Assembly: GCA_052034255.1 (NCBI GenBank) | Contig: JBPOIU010000246.1 | Location: 1 to 22,308 of the forward strand | Direction of reading: 5' to 3' | From: JADJEK01 sp052034255 | Lineage (GTDB): Bacteria; Planctomycetota; B15-G4; JADJEK01 | Length of the DNA: 22,308 bases | Shown: positions 1 through 7,007 of the stretch, piece by piece | Position numbering within the stretch: position 1 is the first letter of the stretch | Layout of the letters: each line of letters begins with the position of its first letter | The notes under the pieces: model-generated | The model's database searches: none | The model's input: the letters and a program-made list of their open reading frames with translations, nothing else | What the model was told of the DNA's origin: nothing | Position numbers and translations under genes: made by a program

Positions 1-1628
1 ACTTGAACGACGGCACGAACCACTTCGTGCTCGGCAGCGCGACGCCGGTCGAGATCGATCCGGACTACGCGTCGACCGGTGTGGCCGGCGCCGACGTCGA
101 TGGCGATGGTTCGGACGACGCGATCACTCCGCGCGCAGTCGTGTTCACACACGGGAAGGACTTCGATCCGATCCCTGCGGCGTTCAGCGGCCCGTTCGCG
201 AACTTCGGCGCGATCGTCATCCACGACGTCGACGACGACGGCGACCTCGACCTGTGGTCGTCGAACGGACAGTTGGGCACGAACCCCGGATCCGGCCTGT
301 CGACGACGGCGAACGTGATCGTGCCGCCGACCACGAACACGACGCTCAGTTCCATCGTCGCCGCGGACGACTTCAGCGGGGACGGTCGGCTCGACGTGCT
401 GTGCCGGCGCGTGGACGGACCGTACTTCCAACAGGTCTACAAGGGCATGTCGCTGATGGCCGACGACGGCACCGGCTCGTACTCCGAAACCGGGATCGTC
501 GTGCATGCGCCGTCCTCGGTCGAGGCGCACTCCAATTACGCAATTCGTCGCGGTGCCGACTTCGACGCCGACGGCGATCTCGACCTCCTCGTCGGCAACG
601 GTGCGTGGGTGAACTCCGGGCCGACGTCGCAGTGGCTGTTGACGCCGACGTACTCCGCGCACGACACGACCGACGCGGTCGACGTCGACGCGGATGGAGA
701 CCTCGACACGTTGGTCGTGACGAATCCGACCGGCGCGGCGAGCGTGAGCCTGATGCGCAACACCGGAAGCGGGTTCTCCGCGCAGCTCCTCGCCTCGGCG
801 ACCGCGCCGGGTTCGGCGTTCCGCGGCACGTTCCGCGACCTCGACGACGACGGCGACTTCGACGTGATCGTCGCGACCCCGAGCGGGCCGGCCGCGGCTC
901 TGCTGTTCGAGAACGTCGGTGGCGTGTTCGGCTCGAGCGTCGCGCTGGCGACCACGCCTGGTGTGACGGGGTTCGTCGACGTCGGCGACGTCGATGGCGA
1001 CGGACTCTCGGACGTCGTGTGCGAGCGCAACCCCACCAACTTCTCCGGCCGCGTGCTGGTCGAGGTGCATCGGCGCGTCGGTCCCGGGCTCGTCTACGAG
1101 GCGGCTCGCGATTGGCTCGGTGGCGGCGGCCAAACGGTACGGGATATGGACGAGGACGGCGACCTCGACGTCGTCGGCTCGGCGCTGGTGCGCTCGCGGC
1201 GCTTCGAGGGCGCCGACGACGGCATCGTGAAGCAGTACGGCACGGGCGCAAAGGGCCAGGGCAACGCGGTGCCGATCCTTGGCGCGAGCGGCCCGTTGCG
1301 GCCTGGTTCGACGACCGCGAGCTTCCGCGCGCGGCGCGGCCTCGGCGGCGCCCCGGCGATCCTGTTCATCAGCGTGACCGGTCCGGCGAACTACGCGAAC
1401 GTGCTGCCCGTCGGCTCGCTGCTGGTCCAGATCCCGGTCGTCGTGGTCTCGTTCCCGCTCGCGGGAACGCCGGGCGCGACCGCCGCGGGCACGCTCGACA
1501 TCGACACGTCACCGATCCTGCCGGCCGTCGCAGGCGTGACCGTTTGGCACCAATTGCTGGTGCTCGACCCCGCCGCCGTCGGCGGGGTCGCGGCGAGCAA
1601 CGGGTTGGAACTCCAGTACGGGTTGTGA
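1..1628 (+). CDS. secreted VCBS/FG-GAP repeat protein, 5' end missing
   Basis: The reading frame is open at the window edge, so the true start and any signal peptide lie upstream; about 541 residues are visible. At least eight Asp-rich calcium-binding repeats of the form DxDxDGxxD are seen, for example DVDGDGSDD near residue 31, DVDDDGDLDLW at 75, DFDADGDLDLL near 187, DLDDDGDFDVI near 279 and DMDEDGDLDVV near 381. Such repeats build FG-GAP/VCBS beta-propellers in extracellular or surface proteins. After about residue 405 the chain changes to a C-terminal module starting YGTGAKGQG and ending SNGLELQYGL. I recognise this style from many large planctomycete secreted proteins, where it may act in sorting or surface display (inference). 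The molecular role, such as adhesion or binding, is unknown. The next gene on the same strand is unrelated and has different base composition. Confidence 0.85.
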   Translation, partial: LNDGTNHFVLGSATPVEIDPDYASTGVAGADVDGDGSDDAITPRAVVFTHGKDFDPIPAAFSGPFANFGAIVIHDVDDDGDLDLWSSNGQLGTNPGSGLSTTANVIVPPTTNTTLSSIVAADDFSGDGRLDVLCRRVDGPYFQQVYKGMSLMADDGTGSYSETGIVVHAPSSVEAHSNYAIRRGADFDADGDLDLLVGNGAWVNSGPTSQWLLTPTYSAHDTTDAVDVDADGDLDTLVVTNPTGAASVSLMRNTGSGFSAQLLASATAPGSAFRGTFRDLDDDGDFDVIVATPSGPAAALLFENVGGVFGSSVALATTPGVTGFVDVGDVDGDGLSDVVCERNPTNFSGRVLVEVHRRVGPGLVYEAARDWLGGGGQTVRDMDEDGDLDVVGSALVRSRRFEGADDGIVKQYGTGAKGQGNAVPILGASGPLRPGSTTASFRARRGLGGAPAILFISVTGPANYANVLPVGSLLVQIPVVVVSFPLAGTPGATAAGTLDIDTSPILPAVAGVTVWHQLLVLDPAAVGGVAASNGLELQYGL

Positions 1629-1716
1629 GTTAGGATCACGCACTCCTCGGCGTGGGCCTCCAAACCGAAACGACGTTGCGACTTCTAAGCAACTGCGGTC
1701 GATGTTCATCAAAAAG

Positions 1717-1743
1717 ACGGCGTTTCTGATGGAGAAGCGCCGT
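1717..1743 (+). terminator. candidate terminator hairpin after the VCBS gene
   Basis: An 11-bp stem (ACGGCGTTTCT paired with AGAAGCGCCGT, one T-G wobble) closes a 5-nt loop. Five A's lie just before the left arm and a short T-rich stretch (TTCCTTGT) follows. It lies about 90 bp after the VCBS stop codon and ends 22 bp before the Fic start codon. It could end the VCBS transcript or limit read-through into fic. The T-tract is weak, so this is a candidate only. Confidence 0.5.
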
Positions 1744-1765
1744 TCCTTGTGAAAAGCTCGCGTCG

Positions 1766-2977
1766 ATGGAGAACTCGCACTTCTCAGAACGATCTCCGGG
1801 CGAGCTCGTCGTCATCGACCGCGAGCGGAAGATCAATGCCTTCCGACCCTTTCCGCTTCCCCGAGGTCGGCCGCTGGAACCGAGCCTCGGACGAAAGATC
1901 GGGCAAGCGCGCGACGCACTCGGTCGCCTCTCGACGGCCATGGATCAACTTCCCGAATCGGAACTGTTCATCGCACCGTTCCGTGCGGACGAAGCCGTGC
2001 TGTCCAGCAAGATCGAAGGCACGATCACCACGATCGAGGACGCACTCTTCAACAAAGTGTCCGGCGCCGGGTTGGAGACCGACAACGACGCGATGTCCGT
2101 CCGCAATTATGAGAAGACCCTGGAACTCGGAATCGAGAGCACGCGCGCCGGCGCGCCGTTGAACCTGACCCTGATCACCCAGCTCCACGCACAGCTCCTG
2201 AAAGACGACCCGGACGTCCGAGAGGATCAAAAAGGACGATTCCGAAGCACACAGGTCGTCATCGGCAACATGAGGGCGGAGCGTGACATCGCACTTGCGA
2301 AGTTCATTCCACCTCCGGCCCATTTCGTGGACGAGTGCGTGCGAGAACTCTTCGACTACGCCACACACGACGATCAGGACGAGTCACTCGTTCGGGTGGC
2401 GATGTTCCACTATCAATTCGAGACAATTCACCCGTTCGCGGATGGCAACGGCAGACTCGGACGACTCCTGATCCCACTTCAACTCGCCGTCGAGAACGTC
2501 GTCAGCCGACCCTGGGTCTACCTGTCGTCGGAGATCGAGAGGCGCAAAGACGAGTACAAGGCTCTTCTTTACAAGGTGAGCACCGAAGGTGACTTCCATT
2601 CCTGGCTCATGTTCTTCATGGAAGTCGTGATCGAAGCGGCGCGCAGAATGCACGCGAAGTTGGACACGCTGACGGCGCTACGCCATGAGCTGCTGCGCCG
2701 CGTCAAAGGATATAAAGGTGACGCTCTGGTCAGGATCGTGCCGCTGCTGTTCAAGTGGCCCGCGTTCACCATTCCCATCATGGCGAACGAGCTCGGCGTC
2801 AGTAACCAGAGCATGCGCTATCCCATCCTCGAACTTCAATCGCGCGGCATCGTCAAGGTCGCGGACGAGCCGTTGAAGGCGAAGCGCGGAAGACCCGCCG
2901 ACATCTACTACTGCGATGAGGTCATCACCGTCTTCAGGGGTGGCGCTTCCACGGTTTCAACGCGGACCGCCGAGTGA
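1766..2977 (+). CDS. Fic family protein (class II, AMP-transferase) with C-terminal winged helix
   Basis: This 403-residue protein carries the full Fic core motif HPFADGNGRLGRLL, with catalytic His222. Fic enzymes transfer AMP from ATP to hydroxyl side chains of target proteins. Residues 80-85 (SSKIEG) match the inhibitory motif [S/T]xxxE[G/N]. Its N-terminal position defines class II, and Glu84 would block productive ATP binding, so the protein should be self-inhibited and need no separate antitoxin; none is seen nearby. The Fic_N region spans roughly residues 20-120 and the Fic domain 120-260. A helix-turn-helix-like segment (IPIMANELGVSNQSMRYPIL, near residues 335-355) suggests a winged helix that could bind DNA. 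The start is the ATG after GAAAAG. G+C is lower than in neighbours (53% in 2221-2280 and 2401-2460 by hand count), which suggests horizontal acquisition. The target protein is unknown. Confidence 0.93.
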   Translation: MENSHFSERSPGELVVIDRERKINAFRPFPLPRGRPLEPSLGRKIGQARDALGRLSTAMDQLPESELFIAPFRADEAVLSSKIEGTITTIEDALFNKVSGAGLETDNDAMSVRNYEKTLELGIESTRAGAPLNLTLITQLHAQLLKDDPDVREDQKGRFRSTQVVIGNMRAERDIALAKFIPPPAHFVDECVRELFDYATHDDQDESLVRVAMFHYQFETIHPFADGNGRLGRLLIPLQLAVENVVSRPWVYLSSEIERRKDEYKALLYKVSTEGDFHSWLMFFMEVVIEAARRMHAKLDTLTALRHELLRRVKGYKGDALVRIVPLLFKWPAFTIPIMANELGVSNQSMRYPILELQSRGIVKVADEPLKAKRGRPADIYYCDEVITVFRGGASTVSTRTAE

Positions 2978-3102
2978 TCTCTCGCACCGATTCCTGAGCT
3001 TCTGCCCGAGCATGACTTCGAGTGAATCAGGGACATCGAGCATCCCGTACGTGCTCCACCGTCACTCGCTACCCTGCGCCCTCCACACCCGGAGGGCGCC
3101 CC

Positions 3103-4923
3103 ATGTTCACGAGCCTCGTCCTCGCCGCGACCCTTGCACAAGCCGGCGCGCAAGTCGCCGGCGCTTCCGAACTCGTCGATCTCGATCGTCTGACGCGGCC
3201 GGCCGACTACGTCGCGGTCCAGGACTCGTCGTGGGATCGCGCCAGCGCGCGCGGTGCCGGCACCGAGGAATGGTGGGCGAACAACGACCGCGGGCAGTAC
3301 CTGCGTGTCGAGGACGGGCGCCACGTGCTCGTCGACGCGAAGGGTCCCGGCGCGATCGTGCGCTTCTGGTCGGCGAATCCGAGCGGTGACGTCCGCATCG
3401 AACTCGACGGCGAAGTCGTGCTCGACGAGGACCTGACGAAGCTGCTGACCGGCGAAGCCGCCGGCTTCCCGAAGCCGTACGCGGAGATGACCGCGCGCGG
3501 CTGTTCGCTGTACGTCCCGATGCCGTTCACGAAGAGCGCGAAGATCACCTGCAGCGCGGGCGACCTCTACTACCAGGTCCACGTGCGCCGCTATCCGGAA
3601 GGCACGCAGCTCGCGCGCTGGTCGCGCGCCGACCTCGCGAAGCTGCCGCCGTACGCGCCGCCGAGCGCGAGCGGCCGCACGACGACGGATCGCGAACTGC
3701 GCGGGCCGGGCGTGCTGCGTCGCCTCGAGATCGACCTGCCCGAGGATCAGGACGAGCTGCGTTCGACGCTGCTGACGATTCGCGCCGACGACGAGTTGTG
3801 CGTGCAATGCCCGCTCGGCGACTTCTTCGGCACGGGCCCGGGCCGCAACGTCTACGCGTCCGCGCCGATGCAGATCACGAAGGACGGCGTCGGCATTTGC
3901 CTGTTCCCAATGCCGTTCGCGAAGTCGCTGAAGATCGCCGTCGACGCGGACGTGCGCTGCACGATCGAGGACGGTGCGACGCGGCCATTCCGCTTCTTCG
4001 CGTTCTATCGCGGCGAGAACCAACTGAAGTCCCATCCGCGCACCGACTGGCCGGTCGCGCACTTGTCCGGCAAGGCCGGCCGGTTCGTCGGTTGCTCGCT
4101 GTCGGTGCGTAATCCGGTGAAAGCCTGGTGGGGCGAAGGCGACGAGAAGGTCTACGTCGACGGCGAGACGTTCCCGAGCTTCTTCGGCACCGGCACCGAG
4201 GACTACTTCGGTTACGCGTGGTGCGATCCGACGTTGTTCCAGCATCCGTTCCACGCGCAGACGCGCTGCGACGGCCCGGGCAACAAGGGCTACACGTCGG
4301 TCGTGCGCTGGCACCTCGTCGACGACATCCCGTTCAAGAAGTCGCTGCGCTTCGACCTCGAAGTGTGGCATTGGGTCGAGAGTGTGATGGGCTTCGCGAC
4401 GGTCGCGTACTTCTACGCCGAGCCGGGCATCCGACACGATTTCACGCGCCCGACGCCCGAGCAGCTCGAGATCCTGCCGTTGCCGAAGCCGTGGGCGATG
4501 AAGAACGCGATCGAGGGCGAGACCTTCCGCGACATCGTCTGCTCGGCCGGCCATGCAGCGCGTCAGGACCTCGACTTCGCCGAGGGCTTCTCGAACGAAT
4601 CGCATCTGTGGTGGCAGGGCGCAGGGCCCGGCGCGACGATGCGTTTGAAGTTCGAGATGCCGCAGGCCGCGCGCGCGAAGCTGCAGTTCGGCCTGACCCA
4701 AGCGCCCGACTACGGCATCGTGTCGATCGCGCTGAATGGCAAGGTCATCGTGCCGTCGTTCGACGGCTGGGCCGAACGTGTCCAGCCCGCGCCGCCGATC
4801 GAAGTCGAGGGATCGCTGGTCGCTGGCGCGAACGAACTGCTCGTGACGATCACCGGCACGAACGAACGCGCGCGGCCGAAGAACTACATGTTCGGACTCG
4901 ACTGGCTGACGCTGCGTCCCTGA
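3103..4923 (+). CDS. secreted DUF2961 protein, GH172-type glycoside hydrolase
   Basis: A 606-residue protein. I chose the ATG preceded by GGAGG at 3091-3095 because it gives a signal-peptide-like start (MFTSLVLAATLAQAGAQVAG); the frame is open about 80 bp further upstream but without a good start. The core is a DUF2961 domain, with GAIVRFWSANPSG near residue 85 and the hallmark FFGTGTEDYFGYAW around residue 366. DUF2961 enzymes form glycoside hydrolase family 172, which includes a difructose dianhydride I synthase/hydrolase and exo-arabinofuranosidases. As I recall, the catalytic pair in the founding enzyme is Glu270/Glu291. Here Glu345 (WWGEGDE) and Glu366 (GTEDYF) have the same 21-residue spacing. 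The last 110 or so residues look like an accessory beta-sandwich. Likely an exported fructo- or arabino-furanosidase; the substrate cannot be read from the sequence. No transporter or sugar catabolism genes lie beside it. Confidence 0.88.
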   Translation: MFTSLVLAATLAQAGAQVAGASELVDLDRLTRPADYVAVQDSSWDRASARGAGTEEWWANNDRGQYLRVEDGRHVLVDAKGPGAIVRFWSANPSGDVRIELDGEVVLDEDLTKLLTGEAAGFPKPYAEMTARGCSLYVPMPFTKSAKITCSAGDLYYQVHVRRYPEGTQLARWSRADLAKLPPYAPPSASGRTTTDRELRGPGVLRRLEIDLPEDQDELRSTLLTIRADDELCVQCPLGDFFGTGPGRNVYASAPMQITKDGVGICLFPMPFAKSLKIAVDADVRCTIEDGATRPFRFFAFYRGENQLKSHPRTDWPVAHLSGKAGRFVGCSLSVRNPVKAWWGEGDEKVYVDGETFPSFFGTGTEDYFGYAWCDPTLFQHPFHAQTRCDGPGNKGYTSVVRWHLVDDIPFKKSLRFDLEVWHWVESVMGFATVAYFYAEPGIRHDFTRPTPEQLEILPLPKPWAMKNAIEGETFRDIVCSAGHAARQDLDFAEGFSNESHLWWQGAGPGATMRLKFEMPQAARAKLQFGLTQAPDYGIVSIALNGKVIVPSFDGWAERVQPAPPIEVEGSLVAGANELLVTITGTNERARPKNYMFGLDWLTLRP

Positions 4924-4953
4924 TCGTCCGCGCGCGAGAGTCCATCGACGGCC

Positions 4954-4988
4954 GAGGCCGTGAGTCCGGCGACCGGGCTCACGGCCTC
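4954..4988. terminator. bidirectional terminator-like hairpin between convergent genes
   Basis: A perfect 11-bp inverted repeat (GAGGCCGTGAG and CTCACGGCCTC) with a 13-nt loop. It lies 30 bp after the stop of the DUF2961 gene and 28 bp beyond the stop of the convergent minus-strand gene. Position and stem strength suit a shared terminator. There is no T-tract on either side, which is common in high-G+C genomes. Confidence 0.65.
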
Positions 4989-5016
4989 GTTCACGAAGAA
5001 GCTGGTCGACGGCCCG

Positions 5017-6471
5017 TCACGGAATGACGAACGTGACGGCCGGCGCGATGCCGCCGATGAACCCCGTCGGGTCCGCGGTGATCGCTGTGAAGCGCACGGG
5101 GAACGGACCACCGGGCAGGTGCGGCACGCCGATCTGGAACGACCGCTGGCCATTCGCGTCGAGCACGCCGATCAACGGCGCCGCGGTGAAGCCGCCGCTC
5201 TGGATCCACTGCGCCACGTCGAGCATCGACAACGGAATGCGCGGCGCGGGCTCGTTGCCGTTCACACGCACGCCGTCGCCAGCGCTGAGGCCCACGATCA
5301 CGGCATACGGCTGATTCGGGCGCGCCGCGTCGTCGATGTCGACTTGCAGCACGGTCGGCAACGCCGTCAATGCTTGCACGGCGATCGTCGGCGGGAGGCT
5401 CGTCGCATCGAGCGGATCCGAGCCGAGCTCGAGTTCGCTCGCATTGATGAACCCGTCGAGATCCGAGTCCTCGTTCGGCGCGTTCACGCTCACGCGAACG
5501 GCGCCGGTCAGATCGCCGCTGCTCGCGATCGCGGTGAATGAATCGCCGAAGTTCGGCACGAAGGACTCGAGGATCCTTCCGAGGTGGTCGACGTGCTGCA
5601 CGGTCACGGAGCCCGAGCTCTGCTGCACTCGGAGCAGCCAATGCGTGCGGTCGGTCGCGGGATCGACCCGCGTCACCGCATCCGATCCGGTGATCGGAAT
5701 CGACGCGAGGGGAACGCCATCGAGGCGGAACCGTACGAGCGAGGTCGCCGACACTCCTGCGATCAGCGCGCCGCCGGGCTCGATCGCCACCGCGTTCGTG
5801 GGAACTCCGGGAAGGTCGAACGTCGACTTCAGCACTCCATCCGGGGACACGACTCGGATCGTCGCGGAGCCGGATCCGGCACAGACGACATCGCCCGAGG
5901 GGGCGAGCCACGCGCGATCGAACTTGAACGGCACGGAGTATTCGAGCGACGAGCCGTCGGCCGCGACGCGACGCAGCACCATCGACGTTCCCGGCCCCTG
6001 ACGGAAGCTGACGTATTCGCTCTGCGCGTTCACGCCGATCGGAGCGAACAGATCGGCGCCGAGCAGGAACTGCGTCGCGCCCGCGGGGGTCACCCTTCGA
6101 ACTTGGCGAGTGACGAGCGAAACCGGCTCGACCAACCACAGGTGGTCGCTGGCATCGACGAAGATCCAGTTGATCGAGCCGAACGGGCCCAACGTCGCGA
6201 CCTGCCCGACTCCCTTGCGGAAGACGCGGACGGACGCCGGCAACCCGACGCCCGGCGTTTCCGCGACCAGGATGTCGCCATGCGAGTTCCGGCCCAGGGC
6301 CCGCGCGAGCACGCCGACCGGGAACGTCGAGTGCGTCCCATCCGGATCGACACGCTCGAGCGTCGTCGCCCCGAGGATCTTGTTCTGCGGCAGCCAGTAC
6401 GCAGGATCGACTTGTGCGAACGATGAAGCCGCACACAGAGACACGACGCAGGCGATGACGGCGATACGCAT
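5017..6471 (-). CDS. secreted beta-propeller-like protein with calcium-binding motif (paralog A)
   Basis: A 484-residue protein starting MRIAVIACVVSLCAASSFAQ, a clear Sec signal peptide with likely cleavage after AQ. The ATG is preceded by AGGGAGA at 7 nt. The frame is open further upstream, but that extension has no export signal and poor composition. Residues about 25-320 hold repeated blades (GDILVAE, HLWLVEP, SGDVVCAG, VVSPDG) resembling NHL/SMP-30-type propellers. At 335-353 is DSDLDGFINASELELGSDP, a thrombospondin-type-3/EF-hand-like calcium site. The final 120 or so residues are a beta-rich module (RIPLSMLDVAQWIQSGGF) of the planctomycete secreted type. It is a close paralog of the gene at 7008-8468, strongest in the C-terminal half. 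No enzymatic residues are recognisable; function unknown, possibly surface binding or structural. Confidence 0.82.
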   Translation of the reverse strand: MRIAVIACVVSLCAASSFAQVDPAYWLPQNKILGATTLERVDPDGTHSTFPVGVLARALGRNSHGDILVAETPGVGLPASVRVFRKGVGQVATLGPFGSINWIFVDASDHLWLVEPVSLVTRQVRRVTPAGATQFLLGADLFAPIGVNAQSEYVSFRQGPGTSMVLRRVAADGSSLEYSVPFKFDRAWLAPSGDVVCAGSGSATIRVVSPDGVLKSTFDLPGVPTNAVAIEPGGALIAGVSATSLVRFRLDGVPLASIPITGSDAVTRVDPATDRTHWLLRVQQSSGSVTVQHVDHLGRILESFVPNFGDSFTAIASSGDLTGAVRVSVNAPNEDSDLDGFINASELELGSDPLDATSLPPTIAVQALTALPTVLQVDIDDAARPNQPYAVIVGLSAGDGVRVNGNEPAPRIPLSMLDVAQWIQSGGFTAAPLIGVLDANGQRSFQIGVPHLPGGPFPVRFTAITADPTGFIGGIAPAVTFVIP

Positions 6472-6650
6472 GGAAGCGTCTCCCTGGGAACACGATCGTC
6501 GAGCTCGGCCACTCACCCCGACCTGCGAGGCACGTGGGGATGCACCGTACACGGGCAAGGGATCGAGCACGCCGGTCGCGGACCCCGCGGTCGACGACGC
6601 GCCTGCCCATGCGGGGGCGAGTCCGCGATCCACTGTGAAGAGCACACCGT
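6472..6650. other. non-coding upstream region of paralog A
   Basis: The first part of a 348-bp gene-free gap. The ribosome binding site of paralog A lies just inside it. The rest shows no convincing promoter hexamers, hairpins or coding signal to my eye. The open minus-strand frame here is a compositional artefact of high G+C. Confidence 0.4.
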
Positions 6651-6678
6651 CGACGCCTGACGGGCGACGCCTGACGGG
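6651..6678. repeat. 14-bp tandem duplication beside REP-like palindrome
   Basis: The unit CGACGCCTGACGGG occurs twice head to tail (6651-6664 and 6665-6678). The second copy runs into the left arm of the palindrome at 6667-6708, so the duplication probably arose by slippage or repair at the palindrome edge (inference). Confidence 0.8.
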
Positions 6679-6771
6679 GACGGAGGCGCGTCTGTCCCCG
6701 TCAGGCGTTGAGTCGGCGCAATGACTTACGGCCGCGCACGGACGGGGACAGACGCGCCTCCGTCCCCGTCA
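6667..6771. repeat. inverted pair of REP-like palindromic units
   Basis: Unit 1 (6667-6708) has perfect 15-bp arms (ACGCCTGACGGGGAC and its complement) around a 12-nt centre, GGAGGCGCGTCT. Unit 2 (6740-6771) is the same 32-base core in reverse orientation; it matches the reverse complement of 6672-6703 at 31 of 32 bases. A 36-bp spacer separates them. Two opposed palindromes of this size resemble a BIME, as left by REP-associated tyrosine (RAYT/Y1) transposases. No such transposase is in the window, so family assignment is inference. The pair sits between the starts of divergent paralog A and the sigma-factor remnant. Confidence 0.75.
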
Positions 6772-6819
6772 TGATTCGGTTTGAGCCTCGCGACCCGTCG
6801 GTGGTGTTGCATCGCCACC

Positions 6820-6987
6820 ATGACGACGCACGACTCGCCGACGCTCGAACTCCTGCTGCGCCATCAATCGCTGGTGCGCTCGATCGCGCGTGACCTACTC
6901 GTCGATCCCGACGCCGCGGACGACGTCGTTCAACAGACGTGGCTCGCCGCCCTGCGTCATGCGGCGCCACCTCGACGATCGATCGGT
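6820..6987 (+). pseudogene. truncated ECF sigma-70 factor (N-terminal remnant)
   Basis: The ATG at 6820 starts MTTHDSPTLELLLRHQSLVR and continues SIARDLLVDPDAADDVVQQT and WLAALRHAAPPR. This is the start of sigma region 2 as in planctomycete ECF sigma factors (DPxxADDVVQxTWLAALRHPP). A normal gene would continue with the rest of region 2 and region 4 for about 120-150 more residues. Here recognisable homology stops near base 6975-6990, and the frame then runs antisense into the 3' end of the minus-strand gene at 7008. I found no continuation in the plus-strand sequence beyond that gene (8469-8814). The gene therefore looks truncated, probably by the rearrangement that placed paralog B here. 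It cannot make a working sigma factor. Confidence 0.7.
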
Positions 6988-7007
6988 AGCGGACGTCGCT
7001 GCGGTGC

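Noticed and set aside
254..1633. Arg-rich open frame overlapping the VCBS gene on the same strand
   Set aside because: It is the shifted frame of DxDxDG repeat codons. Composition is mostly Arg/Gly with no domain.
1766..2977. Fic toxin of a two-gene toxin-antitoxin system
   Set aside because: The inhibitory helix is within the protein itself and no small antitoxin gene lies beside it.
2908..4701. Long minus-strand open frame antisense to the DUF2961 gene
   Set aside because: Codon composition is that of an antisense shadow in high-G+C DNA. The opposite strand encodes a clear DUF2961 enzyme.
6472..6645. N-terminal extension of paralog A
   Set aside because: The downstream ATG has an AGGGAGA site and a perfect signal peptide. 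The extension has neither.
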